Of a stretch of DNA of 14,016 nucleotides, positions 6,790-13,824 are shown piece after piece. The position numbers and the translations under genes are program-made. The stretch covers positions 1 to 14,016 of the forward strand of contig JAIRZG010000092.1 of NCBI GenBank assembly GCA_031267345.1. Reading direction: 5' to 3'. A model generated the notes under the pieces. It was not told the DNA's origin, searched no databases, and saw only the letters and a list, made by a program, of their open reading frames with translations. The stretch comes from Zoogloeaceae bacterium (lineage in GTDB: Bacteria > Pseudomonadota > Gammaproteobacteria > Burkholderiales > Rhodocyclaceae). How positions within the stretch are numbered: the stretch's first letter is position 1; each line of letters starts with the position of its first letter.

Positions 6790-8049
6790 TTAAAACGCCC
6801 TTACCCGCAAAGACTCGCCACTGGAGGCGCTCGCGCCTGCTTCGGCGATGCCGACGATGACCTTGTCGCCTGCCTTCAACTCGTCGCCGATGATTTCGGT
6901 GTTGCGGTTGTCGGTGATGCCCAGATTCACGATTAGCGCAGTCGGCGTACCCTCGCGCAGCACGTAGACCGTGCCTTTGCTCAGGCGTTCGGACGCGCCG
7001 CCTTGTCGGGCTTGACCGTTGCTATTCCGGCGCGGGCCGCCCATGCCTGGGCCGCCCATGCCGGTCATGCCGCCCAACACGCCACCCGGCGCGCTTTTTG
7101 GTTTTTCTGCCGGAACCGTTTCTTCCGCGGACGGACGAAAACGCAAGGCGGCGTTCGGCAGAAGCAAGGCGTTGTCGCTCTGGGCGACCGTGATATTCAC
7201 ATAGGCAGTCATGCCGGGAAGCAGGATTTGATCCGGGTTATCCACCGCCACCACCACGTTGTAGGTGACGACATTGGACGTGGTGGTGGGATTCAACCGT
7301 ACCTGTCGCACCTTGCCCCTGAAATTCCGGTCGGGAAAGGCATCGACGGTAAACATCACCTGCTGACCGACCTTGATGTTGCCGACATCGGCTTCGGCGA
7401 AGGCGGAATCAATCTGCATTTGGGCGAGGTCTTGCGCGATTTTGAACAGGGTCGGCGTCTGGAAACTGGCGGCGACGGTCTGCCCCACATCGACCTGACG
7501 ATCGACCACCACGCCGGAAACTGGCGAGCGGATGATGGTGTACCCCAGATTCGCCTCGTCCTTGTCCGCCTGCGCCTGCGCCTGCCGCACCTGCGCCTGG
7601 GCGCTTTTCAGGGCTTGCGCCGACTGGTCGACTTCCTGTTTGGAGACATATTCCTGCGCGAACAGGGTACGCATCCGGTCGGCGTTGGCGACCGCCAGAT
7701 CGAGCGTGGCGTTGGCGCTCATCAGATTCGCCTTGCTTTGCCGCGACTGGGCGGCGAGCATGGCGTCGTCCAGTTCCGCCAGCACCTGACCCTCTTTGAC
7801 CTGATCGTTGAAATCCACGTACAGCGCCTTGACGCTGCCCGAAACCTGGGTGCCGACATTGACCAGCGTCACCGGATTCAGTGTGCCGTTGGCGGAAACC
7901 GTCTGGCGAATCTCGCCAGGCGTCAATTCGGCGAATTTGTAGCGTTCCTCCGGCATGCGTCCATCGTGGGTAAACCAGACGTAAGCGCTAACCGTCAGTA
8001 CGCAGAGGGCGAGCGACAGGGCCAGTGGCTTGAAGGGAATTTTTTTCAT
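6790..8049 (-). CDS. macA: Periplasmic adaptor (membrane fusion protein) of a MacAB-TolC-type efflux pump
   Basis: 419 residues. The ATG at 8049 is chosen because it begins MKKIPFK followed by a signal-anchor helix (about 8-26) and overlaps the tolC-like stop as ATGA. The longer open frame upstream lies entirely inside the tolC-like gene. The layout fits MacA/HlyD adaptors: first lipoyl half-motif (GTQVSGSVKALYVDFNDQVK, about 66-85), a helical hairpin rich in Ala, Gln and Lys (about 95-167), second lipoyl half (RSPVSGVVVDRQVDVGQTV, about 164-182), then beta-barrel (about 190-295) and membrane-proximal domains. It bridges the inner-membrane permease and the outer-membrane channel. A Gly/Met/Pro-rich insert (about 331-350, e.g. 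GMGGPGMGGP) interrupts the membrane-proximal part and is followed by a Gln/Arg/Gly-rich stretch. The neighbours fit an operon tolC-macA-ATPase-permease. Confidence 0.93.
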   Translation of the reverse strand: MKKIPFKPLALSLALCVLTVSAYVWFTHDGRMPEERYKFAELTPGEIRQTVSANGTLNPVTLVNVGTQVSGSVKALYVDFNDQVKEGQVLAELDDAMLAAQSRQSKANLMSANATLDLAVANADRMRTLFAQEYVSKQEVDQSAQALKSAQAQVRQAQAQADKDEANLGYTIIRSPVSGVVVDRQVDVGQTVAASFQTPTLFKIAQDLAQMQIDSAFAEADVGNIKVGQQVMFTVDAFPDRNFRGKVRQVRLNPTTTSNVVTYNVVVAVDNPDQILLPGMTAYVNITVAQSDNALLLPNAALRFRPSAEETVPAEKPKSAPGGVLGGMTGMGGPGMGGPRRNSNGQARQGGASERLSKGTVYVLREGTPTALIVNLGITDNRNTEIIGDELKAGDKVIVGIAEAGASASSGESLRVRAF

Positions 8050-9509
8050 GGCGCGTTCCGAAGGGGCAGGGCGGGGGAAGTATTGGCGGGCGCGACAAAA
8101 GCGAAATCTTCGTCGAGCAGGTTCTTGTCCAGCACGCCCAGGGCGCGCGCCAGCGCGGCGCGAGCGATATGCCAGTCGTAGGCGGTCTGAATCTGTTGCA
8201 TGCGCGCGTCGGCGAGGGCGCTCTGGGCGTTCAACACATCCAGAATGTTGCCCACGCCGGACTGATAGCGACCCAGCGTGACGCGGGCAGAAGCCTCGGC
8301 GCTCGCCAACAGGTCTGCCGCAGCGGCGAGGCTCTGGCTGGCGGTGCGCAAATCCTGCCATGTCTGCCACACTTCCAGGCTCACCTGCAAAGCGAGTTTT
8401 TCGCGCGTTGCAACGCTTTCTTCCAGCCGCGCTTGCGCGGCGCGAATCTGGTAACTGTTGGCGAAGCCGCTGAACAGGGGAATGCTGAGCGTGAGATTCA
8501 GGCTGCCGCTACGGCTGCTGCTGTGGTCGTCGCCCAGTTGCGTCGCCGAGTAGGCAGGGCCGGTGGAAAGATTGAGGCGCGGCAAACCATCCGAACGCGC
8601 CGAATCAATCGACGCCTCAGCCGCTTTGTAACGCGCTAAAGCGGCGGCGAGGTCGGGACGACGCAGTTTGGCAGCGTCAATCGCCTGCTCCAGATTCGCC
8701 TCGAACTGCGGTGGCGTATTGCGGTCGACCGCCACCAGCGGCGATGCCAGCGGCGCCAGCGCGACCGGATGGTGCGCGTCCAGTCCAATGACGTTGGCGA
8801 GCGCGCCCTGCGCGTTTTTGAAACTGCCCTGAATGCGAACGCGATTCAGGCTGGATTGCGAAAAAGCGGTCTGCGCCTGCAACCGGTCGGCGGGCGTGGC
8901 GACTCCCGCCTGATGACGCGCCTCCGCCGCCTTGAAACTCTTTTGCGCGGCAGTTTCTGCAGCTACGGCGGCTTCCACGCCGGCAGCGGTGGCGTGTACC
9001 TGATAAAACGCTTGCAAGGCTTCCAGAAACACCGCCTGACGGGTGACATCCTGATTGGAAATGGCGGCGTTCAACAGTTGACGGCTGTTTTCCAGCCGCG
9101 CCGCGCGCCCGCCGAAGTCGAACAACAAATAAGAAAGCGTGAGATTCCCCGTCCGTTGCCGCGACCATTCACGGTCATTGCCGCTGCTCCGGTTGTAACG
9201 ACGACTGCTGCCCAGGCTGGCGTCAATATCCGGCAAATAAGCCGCCTGGGCGACGCCAACCAGATTCGCCTCCGCCTTGGCGCTCGCCCAGGCGGCGCGG
9301 GTTTGCGGATTGTGACAAAGCGCCAGGTCAATGACATCCGCCAGATCCAGGGGCGAATCCCCCAAAACGACAGGAGCGCCCGGCTGCGGACAGGGCGCGG
9401 CAACCTCCGCTTCCACGCCAAAAGGATCCGGCGCGGCATACAGCGGGGCAGCCCATGCAAAACACAACAGAAGCAGCGCGCAACGACGTTTGATCAACAC
9501 GAATATCAC
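8046..9509 (-). CDS. TolC-family outer-membrane efflux channel
   Basis: 487 residues from a GTG start. The N-terminus is a clear signal peptide (KRR, a Leu-rich core, then PLYA/AP near residue 26). Two outer-membrane efflux protein repeats follow (about 60-245 and 270-455), with the usual strand-forming YLPDIDASLG and LPRLNLSTG segments, FDFGG and IPLFSG, and long Ala/Gln-rich helices; GRYQSGVGNILDVLNAQ is characteristic of the second repeat. Three such chains form the channel and periplasmic tunnel for the macA/macB genes downstream. The stop overlaps the macA start (ATGA), implying translational coupling. No good Shine-Dalgarno sequence precedes the GTG, but a ten-codon ORF with one ends on it (9506-9535), so initiation may depend on that. 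An alternative start is the in-frame GTG at 9500. Confidence 0.93.
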   Translation of the reverse strand: MIFVLIKRRCALLLLCFAWAAPLYAAPDPFGVEAEVAAPCPQPGAPVVLGDSPLDLADVIDLALCHNPQTRAAWASAKAEANLVGVAQAAYLPDIDASLGSSRRYNRSSGNDREWSRQRTGNLTLSYLLFDFGGRAARLENSRQLLNAAISNQDVTRQAVFLEALQAFYQVHATAAGVEAAVAAETAAQKSFKAAEARHQAGVATPADRLQAQTAFSQSSLNRVRIQGSFKNAQGALANVIGLDAHHPVALAPLASPLVAVDRNTPPQFEANLEQAIDAAKLRRPDLAAALARYKAAEASIDSARSDGLPRLNLSTGPAYSATQLGDDHSSSRSGSLNLTLSIPLFSGFANSYQIRAAQARLEESVATREKLALQVSLEVWQTWQDLRTASQSLAAAADLLASAEASARVTLGRYQSGVGNILDVLNAQSALADARMQQIQTAYDWHIARAALARALGVLDKNLLDEDFAFVAPANTSPALPLRNAP

Positions 9510-9535
9510 GGCGGGAAAAAAGAAGCAACCAGCAT
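9506..9535 (-). other. Candidate nine-residue leader ORF overlapping the tolC-like start
   Basis: ATG at 9535 encodes MLVASFFPP and then TGA at 9506-9508. The TGA overlaps the GTG start of the channel gene as GTGA. GGAG (9541-9544) lies 5 nt upstream of the ATG, which is better than anything in front of the GTG. The peptide ends Phe-Phe-Pro-Pro, and consecutive prolines slow ribosomes. Translational coupling or leader control is inference; no expression evidence exists. Confidence 0.35.
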
Positions 9536-9578
9536 AGCGACTCCGGAAAACAGAAGACAGATGGCAAATGTTAGAAAA

Positions 9579-9598
9579 AGTTACCGGAAGTTACCGGC
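9579..9598 (-). repeat. Tandem 10-bp direct repeat in the tolC-like upstream region
   Basis: On the plus strand AAGTTACCGG occurs twice with no gap (9579-9588 and 9589-9598). It sits between the candidate -10 box (9617-9622) and the leader ORF, roughly +10 to +30 from the predicted transcription start. One helical turn per unit fits a site where two subunits of a regulator bind the same DNA face, but no regulator is identified. Confidence 0.6.
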
Positions 9599-9616
9599 GT
9601 AAAGCGTCGCTCACTG

Positions 9617-9644
9617 GTTATAGCCAGCGGGAACGTCGTGTCAT
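9617..9644 (-). promoter_or_regulatory. Candidate sigma-70 promoter for the tolC-macA-macB operon
   Basis: On the minus strand ATGACA (9639-9644, five of six matches to TTGACA) is followed after 16 bp by TATAAC (9617-9622, five of six matches to TATAAT). Transcription would start near 9610, leaving about 75-100 nt of leader with the tandem repeat and the nine-residue ORF. It lies in the 237-bp gap after the M14 peptidase gene. Confidence 0.5.
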
Positions 9645-9701
9645 TGCGCATGAAGCGCGAAACAACGCTGGAATACGCTGATGAGCCATTTCCCGCTCTT
9701 A

Positions 9702-9727
9702 CCTCTGACCTTTCCCACAAGGAGAGG
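9702..9727. repeat. Imperfect hairpin downstream of the M14 peptidase gene
   Basis: CCTCT and CCTT on the left (9702-9706, 9709-9712) pair with AAGG and AGAGG on the right (9719-9727), with a 2-nt bulge and a 6-nt loop. It resembles the CCCTTCCC/GGGAAGGG palindromes at 13621 and 13793. It lies 20 nt after the peptidase stop and may act in transcript ending, but has no T-run. Confidence 0.35.
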
Positions 9728-9746
9728 AGGGGTCTGAAGACACGGT

Positions 9747-10763
9747 TCAACCTGAAACATCCTTCGCTGAAGGCGGCGTTGTCGTCCGCAAGGACCGGCG
9801 AATCCAGCCGAGCATGTCGTTCCAGATCTGGCGTTGCTCCTGTACGCCGGGCATGGCGCTGGCGTGAGGGAGTTCTATGGTGATGACGGGGATGTTTTTG
9901 TGTACGCCGCCGAAGTTCCCCAGCGATCCGGGATAGACGCCAAGCTGGCTCAGGTTGAGGCGACCGAAGCGCCGTGGCTTTTGTAGCGGACCGTCGTAAT
10001 CAAGGACGCCATAGGGGGCGTGTACCGAAACAATGACATCCGGTTTGAAATTTTCGATTTCCCTTTGCAGCCAGCGGGTTTCCGGTTCGGACATGGCGGC
10101 CTTGCCGGGGTAGCGGCGCGGGTCTTTGTCGGTGCGTCTTTGCCAGTAGTCGAGCGCGTTGCGTGACCAGTCCGGTGTGGAAAAATTGCGGTTCAGATCG
10201 ACGCCGTGACCGTTGGTGCGCCGCGCCGGTTGGGCGAGCAGGCCATCCGGATTGGCGAGCGGCGCGACGCGCCAGTGGTGGCGTTGCGCTTCGGTTTCAT
10301 TGAGCCATTCCATCCAGCGAAAGACGATGGAGACGGAAGTCAGTTCGTCGCCGTGAATGCCGCCGATGAGCAGGATGCGCGTCGCGCCGCGTGGCTGCGG
10401 ACGGTCAGGCAAGGCGACGGCAGGCGGCGCAAGCGCGGGGGCGTCCCGGCGCAGACGGGCGCGCGGCAGGATGAAGGCGGGCGTGGGCTGCGCGGCGGCG
10501 GGCGGCACATCGAGCAGCATCAGGGGGCGACCTTCCACCGAACGGAAAGCGCCCGGAAAAAACGTCCGCTGGCGGCAGCTTGCGGCATTGACGCTGCGCA
10601 GCCGCTTGCCCATCGCGTCGCACCAGGCATGATGTTCAGGCGCGGCGGCGCGGGCAGGGAAAGCGAAGCAGACAAGACCGATGCACAAGCCCAAAAAACC
10701 AATGACGCGACGGCGACGCAGCGGAAAAACCTCTCCCGCGCACTGACCTTTGAGCACGCACAT
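9747..10763 (-). CDS. M14-family zinc carboxypeptidase, murein peptide amidase (MpaA)-like
   Basis: 338 residues. An Arg-rich start and hydrophobic run (about 20-37) ending ARAA suggest a signal peptide, so the enzyme is probably periplasmic. Zinc ligands of the M14 fold are visible as HGDE (His137, Glu140) and His248 in VSVHAPYG. The substrate-binding VDLNRNF is at 188-194, and the catalytic Glu297 is in ITIELPH. MpaA-type enzymes cleave the gamma-D-Glu to diaminopimelate bond of murein peptides; the exact substrate here is inferred only from family resemblance. A strong GGAGG lies 4 nt before the ATG and overlaps the end of the homoserine dehydrogenase gene (11-nt gap), so co-transcription with hom is likely. 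A Pro/Ala-rich stretch (about 85-125) between signal and catalytic domain is of unknown role. Confidence 0.88.
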   Translation of the reverse strand: MCVLKGQCAGEVFPLRRRRVIGFLGLCIGLVCFAFPARAAAPEHHAWCDAMGKRLRSVNAASCRQRTFFPGAFRSVEGRPLMLLDVPPAAAQPTPAFILPRARLRRDAPALAPPAVALPDRPQPRGATRILLIGGIHGDELTSVSIVFRWMEWLNETEAQRHHWRVAPLANPDGLLAQPARRTNGHGVDLNRNFSTPDWSRNALDYWQRRTDKDPRRYPGKAAMSEPETRWLQREIENFKPDVIVSVHAPYGVLDYDGPLQKPRRFGRLNLSQLGVYPGSLGNFGGVHKNIPVITIELPHASAMPGVQEQRQIWNDMLGWIRRSLRTTTPPSAKDVSG

Positions 10764-10774
10764 CTTGCCTCCGG

Positions 10775-12085
10775 CTATTGCAAATCTTCCAGCCGGAGCC
10801 GCGTCACCTTGCCAATGACGGCGGTCAGGGCTTCGATTTTGCGGATTGCGGCGTCGGCCTGTTTTTCCTTGCAGCGGTGGGTGAGCACGATGACATCGGT
10901 TTCGCCTTCGCCTTCTTCCGGTTCGCGTTGCAGCAGGGCGTCGATGGAGATTTCCTGATCGGCGAGAATGCGGGTCACGTCCGCCAGCACGCCGGGCTTG
11001 TCCGCGACCTTCAGGCGCAGATAACAGGCGGTTTCGGCCTCCACAATCGGCAGGATGGGCAGATCGTGCAACTGGTCGGGCTGGAAGGCGAGATGCGGAA
11101 CGCGGTTGTCGGGATCGATGGCGGCGGCGCGGGCAATATCCACCAGATCGGCGATGACGGCGGAAGCCGTGGGTTCCGCGCCCGCGCCCTTGCCGTAGTA
11201 CAGCGTCGCGCCTACGGCGTCGGCGTAGACCAATACGGCGTTCATCGCGCCTTCGACGTTGGCGAGCAGACGTTTGGCGGGGATGAGCACCGGATGCACA
11301 CGCAGTTCCACGCCGTCCGCGCGCCGCCTGGCAATGCCCAACAGTTTGACGCGATAGCCCAGTTGCCCGGCGTATTTGAGATCGATGGCCTCCAGGCGTG
11401 TAATGCCTTCCACATAGGCTTTATCGAACTGGATGGGAATGCCGAAGGCGATGGCGGCGATCAGCGTCGCCTTGTGCGCGGCGTCCACGCCTTCGATGTC
11501 GAAAGTGGGGTCGGCTTCGGCGTAGCCCAGGGCTTGCGCTTCCTTGAGCGCCTCCGCGAAAGACAGCCCCTTGTCGCGCATCTCGGAAAGAATGAAGTTG
11601 GTGGTGCCGTTGATGATGCCGGCGACCCACTTGATGTGATTGGCGGCAAGTCCTTCGCGCAGCGCCTTGATGATGGGAATGCCGCCCGCCACCGCCGCCT
11701 CAAAAGCCACCATGACGCCCTTTTTTTGCGCGGCGGCGAAAATTTCGTTGCCATGCACGGCGAGCAACGCCTTGTTGGCGGTGACGACATGCTTGCCGCG
11801 CTCGATGGCCTGCAACACCAGTTCTTTCGCAATGCCTGTGCCGCCGATCAGTTCCACGACCACATCAATCGCCGGATCCTTGACCACGGCAAAGGCGTCA
11901 TCGGTGACGCGGCAAGCGCCGCCAGTGATGCTGCGGGCGAGTTCGAGGTTTTTGTCGGCAACAACGGTGATGTGAATCGGGCGTCCGGCGCGGCGGGAGA
12001 TTTCCGCCGCGTTGCGCGTCAAGACTGTAAAAGCGCCGCCGCCGACAGTGCCAATGCCCAAAAGGCCAACATGGAGAGGGTTCAT
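10775..12085 (-). CDS. hom: Homoserine dehydrogenase
   Basis: 436 residues, the usual monofunctional length. It reduces aspartate semialdehyde to homoserine with NAD(P)H, on the way to threonine and methionine. Order of parts: nucleotide-binding GLLGIGTVGGG (8-17), VTANKALLA with Lys105, catalytic region NGTTNFILSEM (160-169), YAEADPTFDIEGVDAAHK with Asp201 and Lys205 matching the catalytic Asp/Lys pair of the family, and a C-terminal ACT domain from about 352 (YLRLKVADKPGVLADVT) that in relatives gives threonine feedback control. The start at 12085 is chosen because AGGAA lies 9 nt upstream; the open frame extends to a TTG at 12106 without support. The alaA gene ends 157 nt upstream and the M14 peptidase follows at 11 nt. 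The threonine synthase gene that often follows hom in betaproteobacteria is absent here. Confidence 0.96.
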   Translation of the reverse strand: MNPLHVGLLGIGTVGGGAFTVLTRNAAEISRRAGRPIHITVVADKNLELARSITGGACRVTDDAFAVVKDPAIDVVVELIGGTGIAKELVLQAIERGKHVVTANKALLAVHGNEIFAAAQKKGVMVAFEAAVAGGIPIIKALREGLAANHIKWVAGIINGTTNFILSEMRDKGLSFAEALKEAQALGYAEADPTFDIEGVDAAHKATLIAAIAFGIPIQFDKAYVEGITRLEAIDLKYAGQLGYRVKLLGIARRRADGVELRVHPVLIPAKRLLANVEGAMNAVLVYADAVGATLYYGKGAGAEPTASAVIADLVDIARAAAIDPDNRVPHLAFQPDQLHDLPILPIVEAETACYLRLKVADKPGVLADVTRILADQEISIDALLQREPEEGEGETDVIVLTHRCKEKQADAAIRKIEALTAVIGKVTRLRLEDLQ

Positions 12086-12242
12086 GTGTATTTTTTCCTG
12101 AAACAAAAAGCGGGAATGTCAAAACCTTCCCGAAAATAAAAACGACGCGCAGCCTCCGCCCTGGGCAGCCATTTTGCCGCCGTCCCGTTTCTTGCGCCGT
12201 CGGTAACAACGATGATTCCCCACGTCATTTACAGGCCCGCAT

Positions 12243-13481
12243 TCATCGTCCTCTATCCGTTCCATGCCGCTTGCGGTAGCTTTCCAGAAAGCGGTCGAGG
12301 CGGCTGATGGCTTCGCGCAGGTCATCTTCGTAAGGCAGGAACACCAGGCGGAAATGGTCGGGATTCGGCCAGTTGAAGCCCGTGCCCTGCACCAGCAACA
12401 CCCGTTCCGCCACCAGCAACTCGCGGATGAATTCCTGATCATCCTTGATCGGATAAAATAGCGGATCCAGACGCGGGAACATGTACAGCGTGGCCTTGGG
12501 CTTGACGCAGGAAACGCCGGGAATGGCGCAGATCAGTTCGTGCGCGATGTCGCGCTGACGGCACAGTCGTCCGGCAGGCGCGACCAGATCATCGATGCTC
12601 TGGTAGCCGCCCAGCGCCGTCTGGATGGCGTATTGGCCGGGCACGTTGGAACACAGGCGCATCGACGCCAGCATGTTCAGCCCTTCGATGTAATCCTGCG
12701 CGTGGCGCTTGTCGCCGCAAACCACCAGCCAGCCCGCGCGATAGCCGCAGCAGCGGTAGTTTTTGGACAGGCCGTTGAAAATCAGGATCAGCGCATCCTC
12801 CGAAAGCGCCGCCATCGAGGTATGTGTATGCCCGTCGTACAGCACTTTGTCATAAACTTCGTCGGCGCAGATCACCAGATTATGCTGAATGGCGATTTTG
12901 ATCAGCGCCTTCAGCGTCGCTTCCGGATACAACGCGCCCGTCGGATTGTTGGGATTGATGACCACCAGCGCCTTGGTCTTCGGCGTGATTTTTTTGCGGA
13001 TGTCTTCCAGATCGGGCTGCCAGCCCTTGTCTTCGTCGCACAGATAATGCACCGGCTTGCCGCCGGAGAGCGACACCGCCGCCGTCCACAAGGGATAATC
13101 CGGCGAAGGAACCAGCACTTCGTCGCCGGAATTCAACAGCGCGTTCATGGATATGGCAATCAGTTCGGAGACGCCATTGCCGATGTAAATATCCTCGATA
13201 TCCACGCCCTTGATATGCTTTTGCTGGGTGTAGTGCATGATCGCCTTGCGCGCCGCGAAAATGCCTTTGGAATCGGTATAGCCCGCCGCGTTGGGCAGGT
13301 TGCGGATCATGTCCAACTGGATTTCTTCCGGCGCTTCAAAGCCGAAAGTCGCCAGATTGCCGATGTTGAGCTTGATGATCTTGTGCCCTTCTTCCTCCAT
13401 CAGCCGCGCCTGCGCCAGCACCGGGCCGCGAATGTCATAACAGACATCCGCGAGTTTGTCGGATTTGTTCAAGGGTTTCAT
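12243..13481 (-). CDS. alaA: Glutamate-pyruvate (alanine) aminotransferase, AlaA type
   Basis: 412 residues, close to E. coli AlaA (405) and collinear with it from the first residues (KSDKL-DVCYDIRGPVL). It is a fold-type I, PLP-dependent aminotransferase converting pyruvate and glutamate to alanine and 2-oxoglutarate in the cytoplasm. Visible landmarks are GNGVSELI (101-108), the tight NPNNPTG loop (176-182), PLP contacts Asp207 and Tyr210 (ADEVY), the Schiff-base Lys240 in NGLSKNYR, and the C-terminal substrate-carboxylate Arg388 (FRLVF). Relative to E. coli it has NIGNLATFGF in place of NIGNPAPFGF. The start at 13481 matches the AlaA N-terminus; the 81-residue upstream open frame is composed of intergenic repeat sequence. 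A candidate promoter lies 48 nt upstream, and hom follows on the same strand. Confidence 0.96.
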   Translation of the reverse strand: MKPLNKSDKLADVCYDIRGPVLAQARLMEEEGHKIIKLNIGNLATFGFEAPEEIQLDMIRNLPNAAGYTDSKGIFAARKAIMHYTQQKHIKGVDIEDIYIGNGVSELIAISMNALLNSGDEVLVPSPDYPLWTAAVSLSGGKPVHYLCDEDKGWQPDLEDIRKKITPKTKALVVINPNNPTGALYPEATLKALIKIAIQHNLVICADEVYDKVLYDGHTHTSMAALSEDALILIFNGLSKNYRCCGYRAGWLVVCGDKRHAQDYIEGLNMLASMRLCSNVPGQYAIQTALGGYQSIDDLVAPAGRLCRQRDIAHELICAIPGVSCVKPKATLYMFPRLDPLFYPIKDDQEFIRELLVAERVLLVQGTGFNWPNPDHFRLVFLPYEDDLREAISRLDRFLESYRKRHGTDRGR

Positions 13482-13528
13482 GCGTGATTTTCCCAAAGAA
13501 GGCGGCGCTGAACGCACGGCAAACATGG

Positions 13529-13558
13529 ATTCTACTGTAATGTCCCTGCGGACGGCAA
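13529..13558 (-). promoter_or_regulatory. Candidate sigma-70 promoter for alaA
   Basis: On the minus strand TTGCCG (13553-13558) and TAGAAT (13529-13534) are separated by 18 bp. Predicted transcription starts near 13522, giving a leader of about 40 nt to the alaA ATG. Both boxes depart from consensus, the -35 by two bases. Confidence 0.45.
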
Positions 13559-13620
13559 TTGGCAGGGTAATCGCCAGAAGAGATTTGTCATGGCGAAACA
13601 GGAACGGCGCTCCGTTCCCT

Positions 13621-13642
13621 CCCTTCCCTTGAAGGGGAAGGG
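13621..13642. repeat. Palindrome in the alaA upstream gap
   Basis: CCCTTCCC (13621-13628) and GGGAAGGG (13635-13642) form a perfect 8-bp stem around TTGAAG. It marks the left side of the repeat-rich part of the 343-base gene-free gap 13482-13824, which holds the alaA promoter, this palindrome, the element at 13684-13775 and a second palindrome at 13793-13809, but no gene I can support. Confidence 0.6.
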
Positions 13643-13683
13643 GCGTGGCGGGGTTTTGTCGGGCGTCCTGTGCTGGAGGGTCA

Positions 13684-13775
13684 GTAGGGCGGATTGGCGG
13701 CGAAGCCGCGTAATCCACCGACAAAGCCTTTCATCGCGAAGCGGCGCAGCAAGAAGCGTGAAAGGTCGCCCCTAC
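13684..13775. repeat. 92-bp REP/MITE-like intergenic element with inverted ends
   Basis: The ends are GTAGGGCG (13684-13691) and CGCCCCTAC (13767-13775), an inverted pair with one extra C. Inside are two further hairpins: GCGGC-GAA-GCCGC (13697-13709) extended by GGCGGATT with AATCCACC, and CCTTTCA (13727-13733) with TGAAAGG (13759-13765). Nested stems of this kind are typical of dispersed non-coding repeats of proteobacterial intergenic regions. No other copy is present in this window. Confidence 0.5.
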
Positions 13776-13792
13776 ATCCCTGAACCCTAACC

Positions 13793-13809
13793 CTCCCCTT
13801 GAAGGGGAG
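13793..13809. repeat. Palindrome near the end of the autotransporter-like gene
   Basis: CTCCCCTT (13793-13800) and AAGGGGAG (13802-13809) are perfect inverted arms around a single G. It lies 15 nt downstream of the minus-strand stop at 13825 and could form a stem in the 3' end of that transcript. It is related in sequence to the palindrome at 13621-13642. Confidence 0.6.
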
Positions 13810-13824
13810 AGAATGGGGCAATCC

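Noticed and set aside
7003..8181. Plus-strand open frame (392 codons) across macA
   Set aside because: It is a shadow of the adaptor gene on the other strand, with no start signal and no family resemblance.
8050..8370. 107-codon N-terminal extension of the macA frame
   Set aside because: The extension overlaps the tolC-like coding sequence, is Arg/Pro-rich, and would bury the signal-anchor helix; the ATG at 8049 gives the normal adaptor start.
12117..12122. Perfect TTGACA on the minus strand upstream of hom
   Set aside because: No acceptable -10 box lies 15-19 bp downstream, so I do not call a hom promoter, although the 157-bp gap could hold one of another type.
10778..12139. Plus-strand open frame (453 codons) across hom
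   Set aside because: It is antisense to homoserine dehydrogenase, whose motifs are intact; the composition is typical of a GC-driven shadow frame.
13482..13724. 81-codon N-terminal extension of the alaA frame
   Set aside because: AlaA proteins start at the residue encoded at 13481; the extension is read-through of palindromic repeats and covers the candidate promoter.
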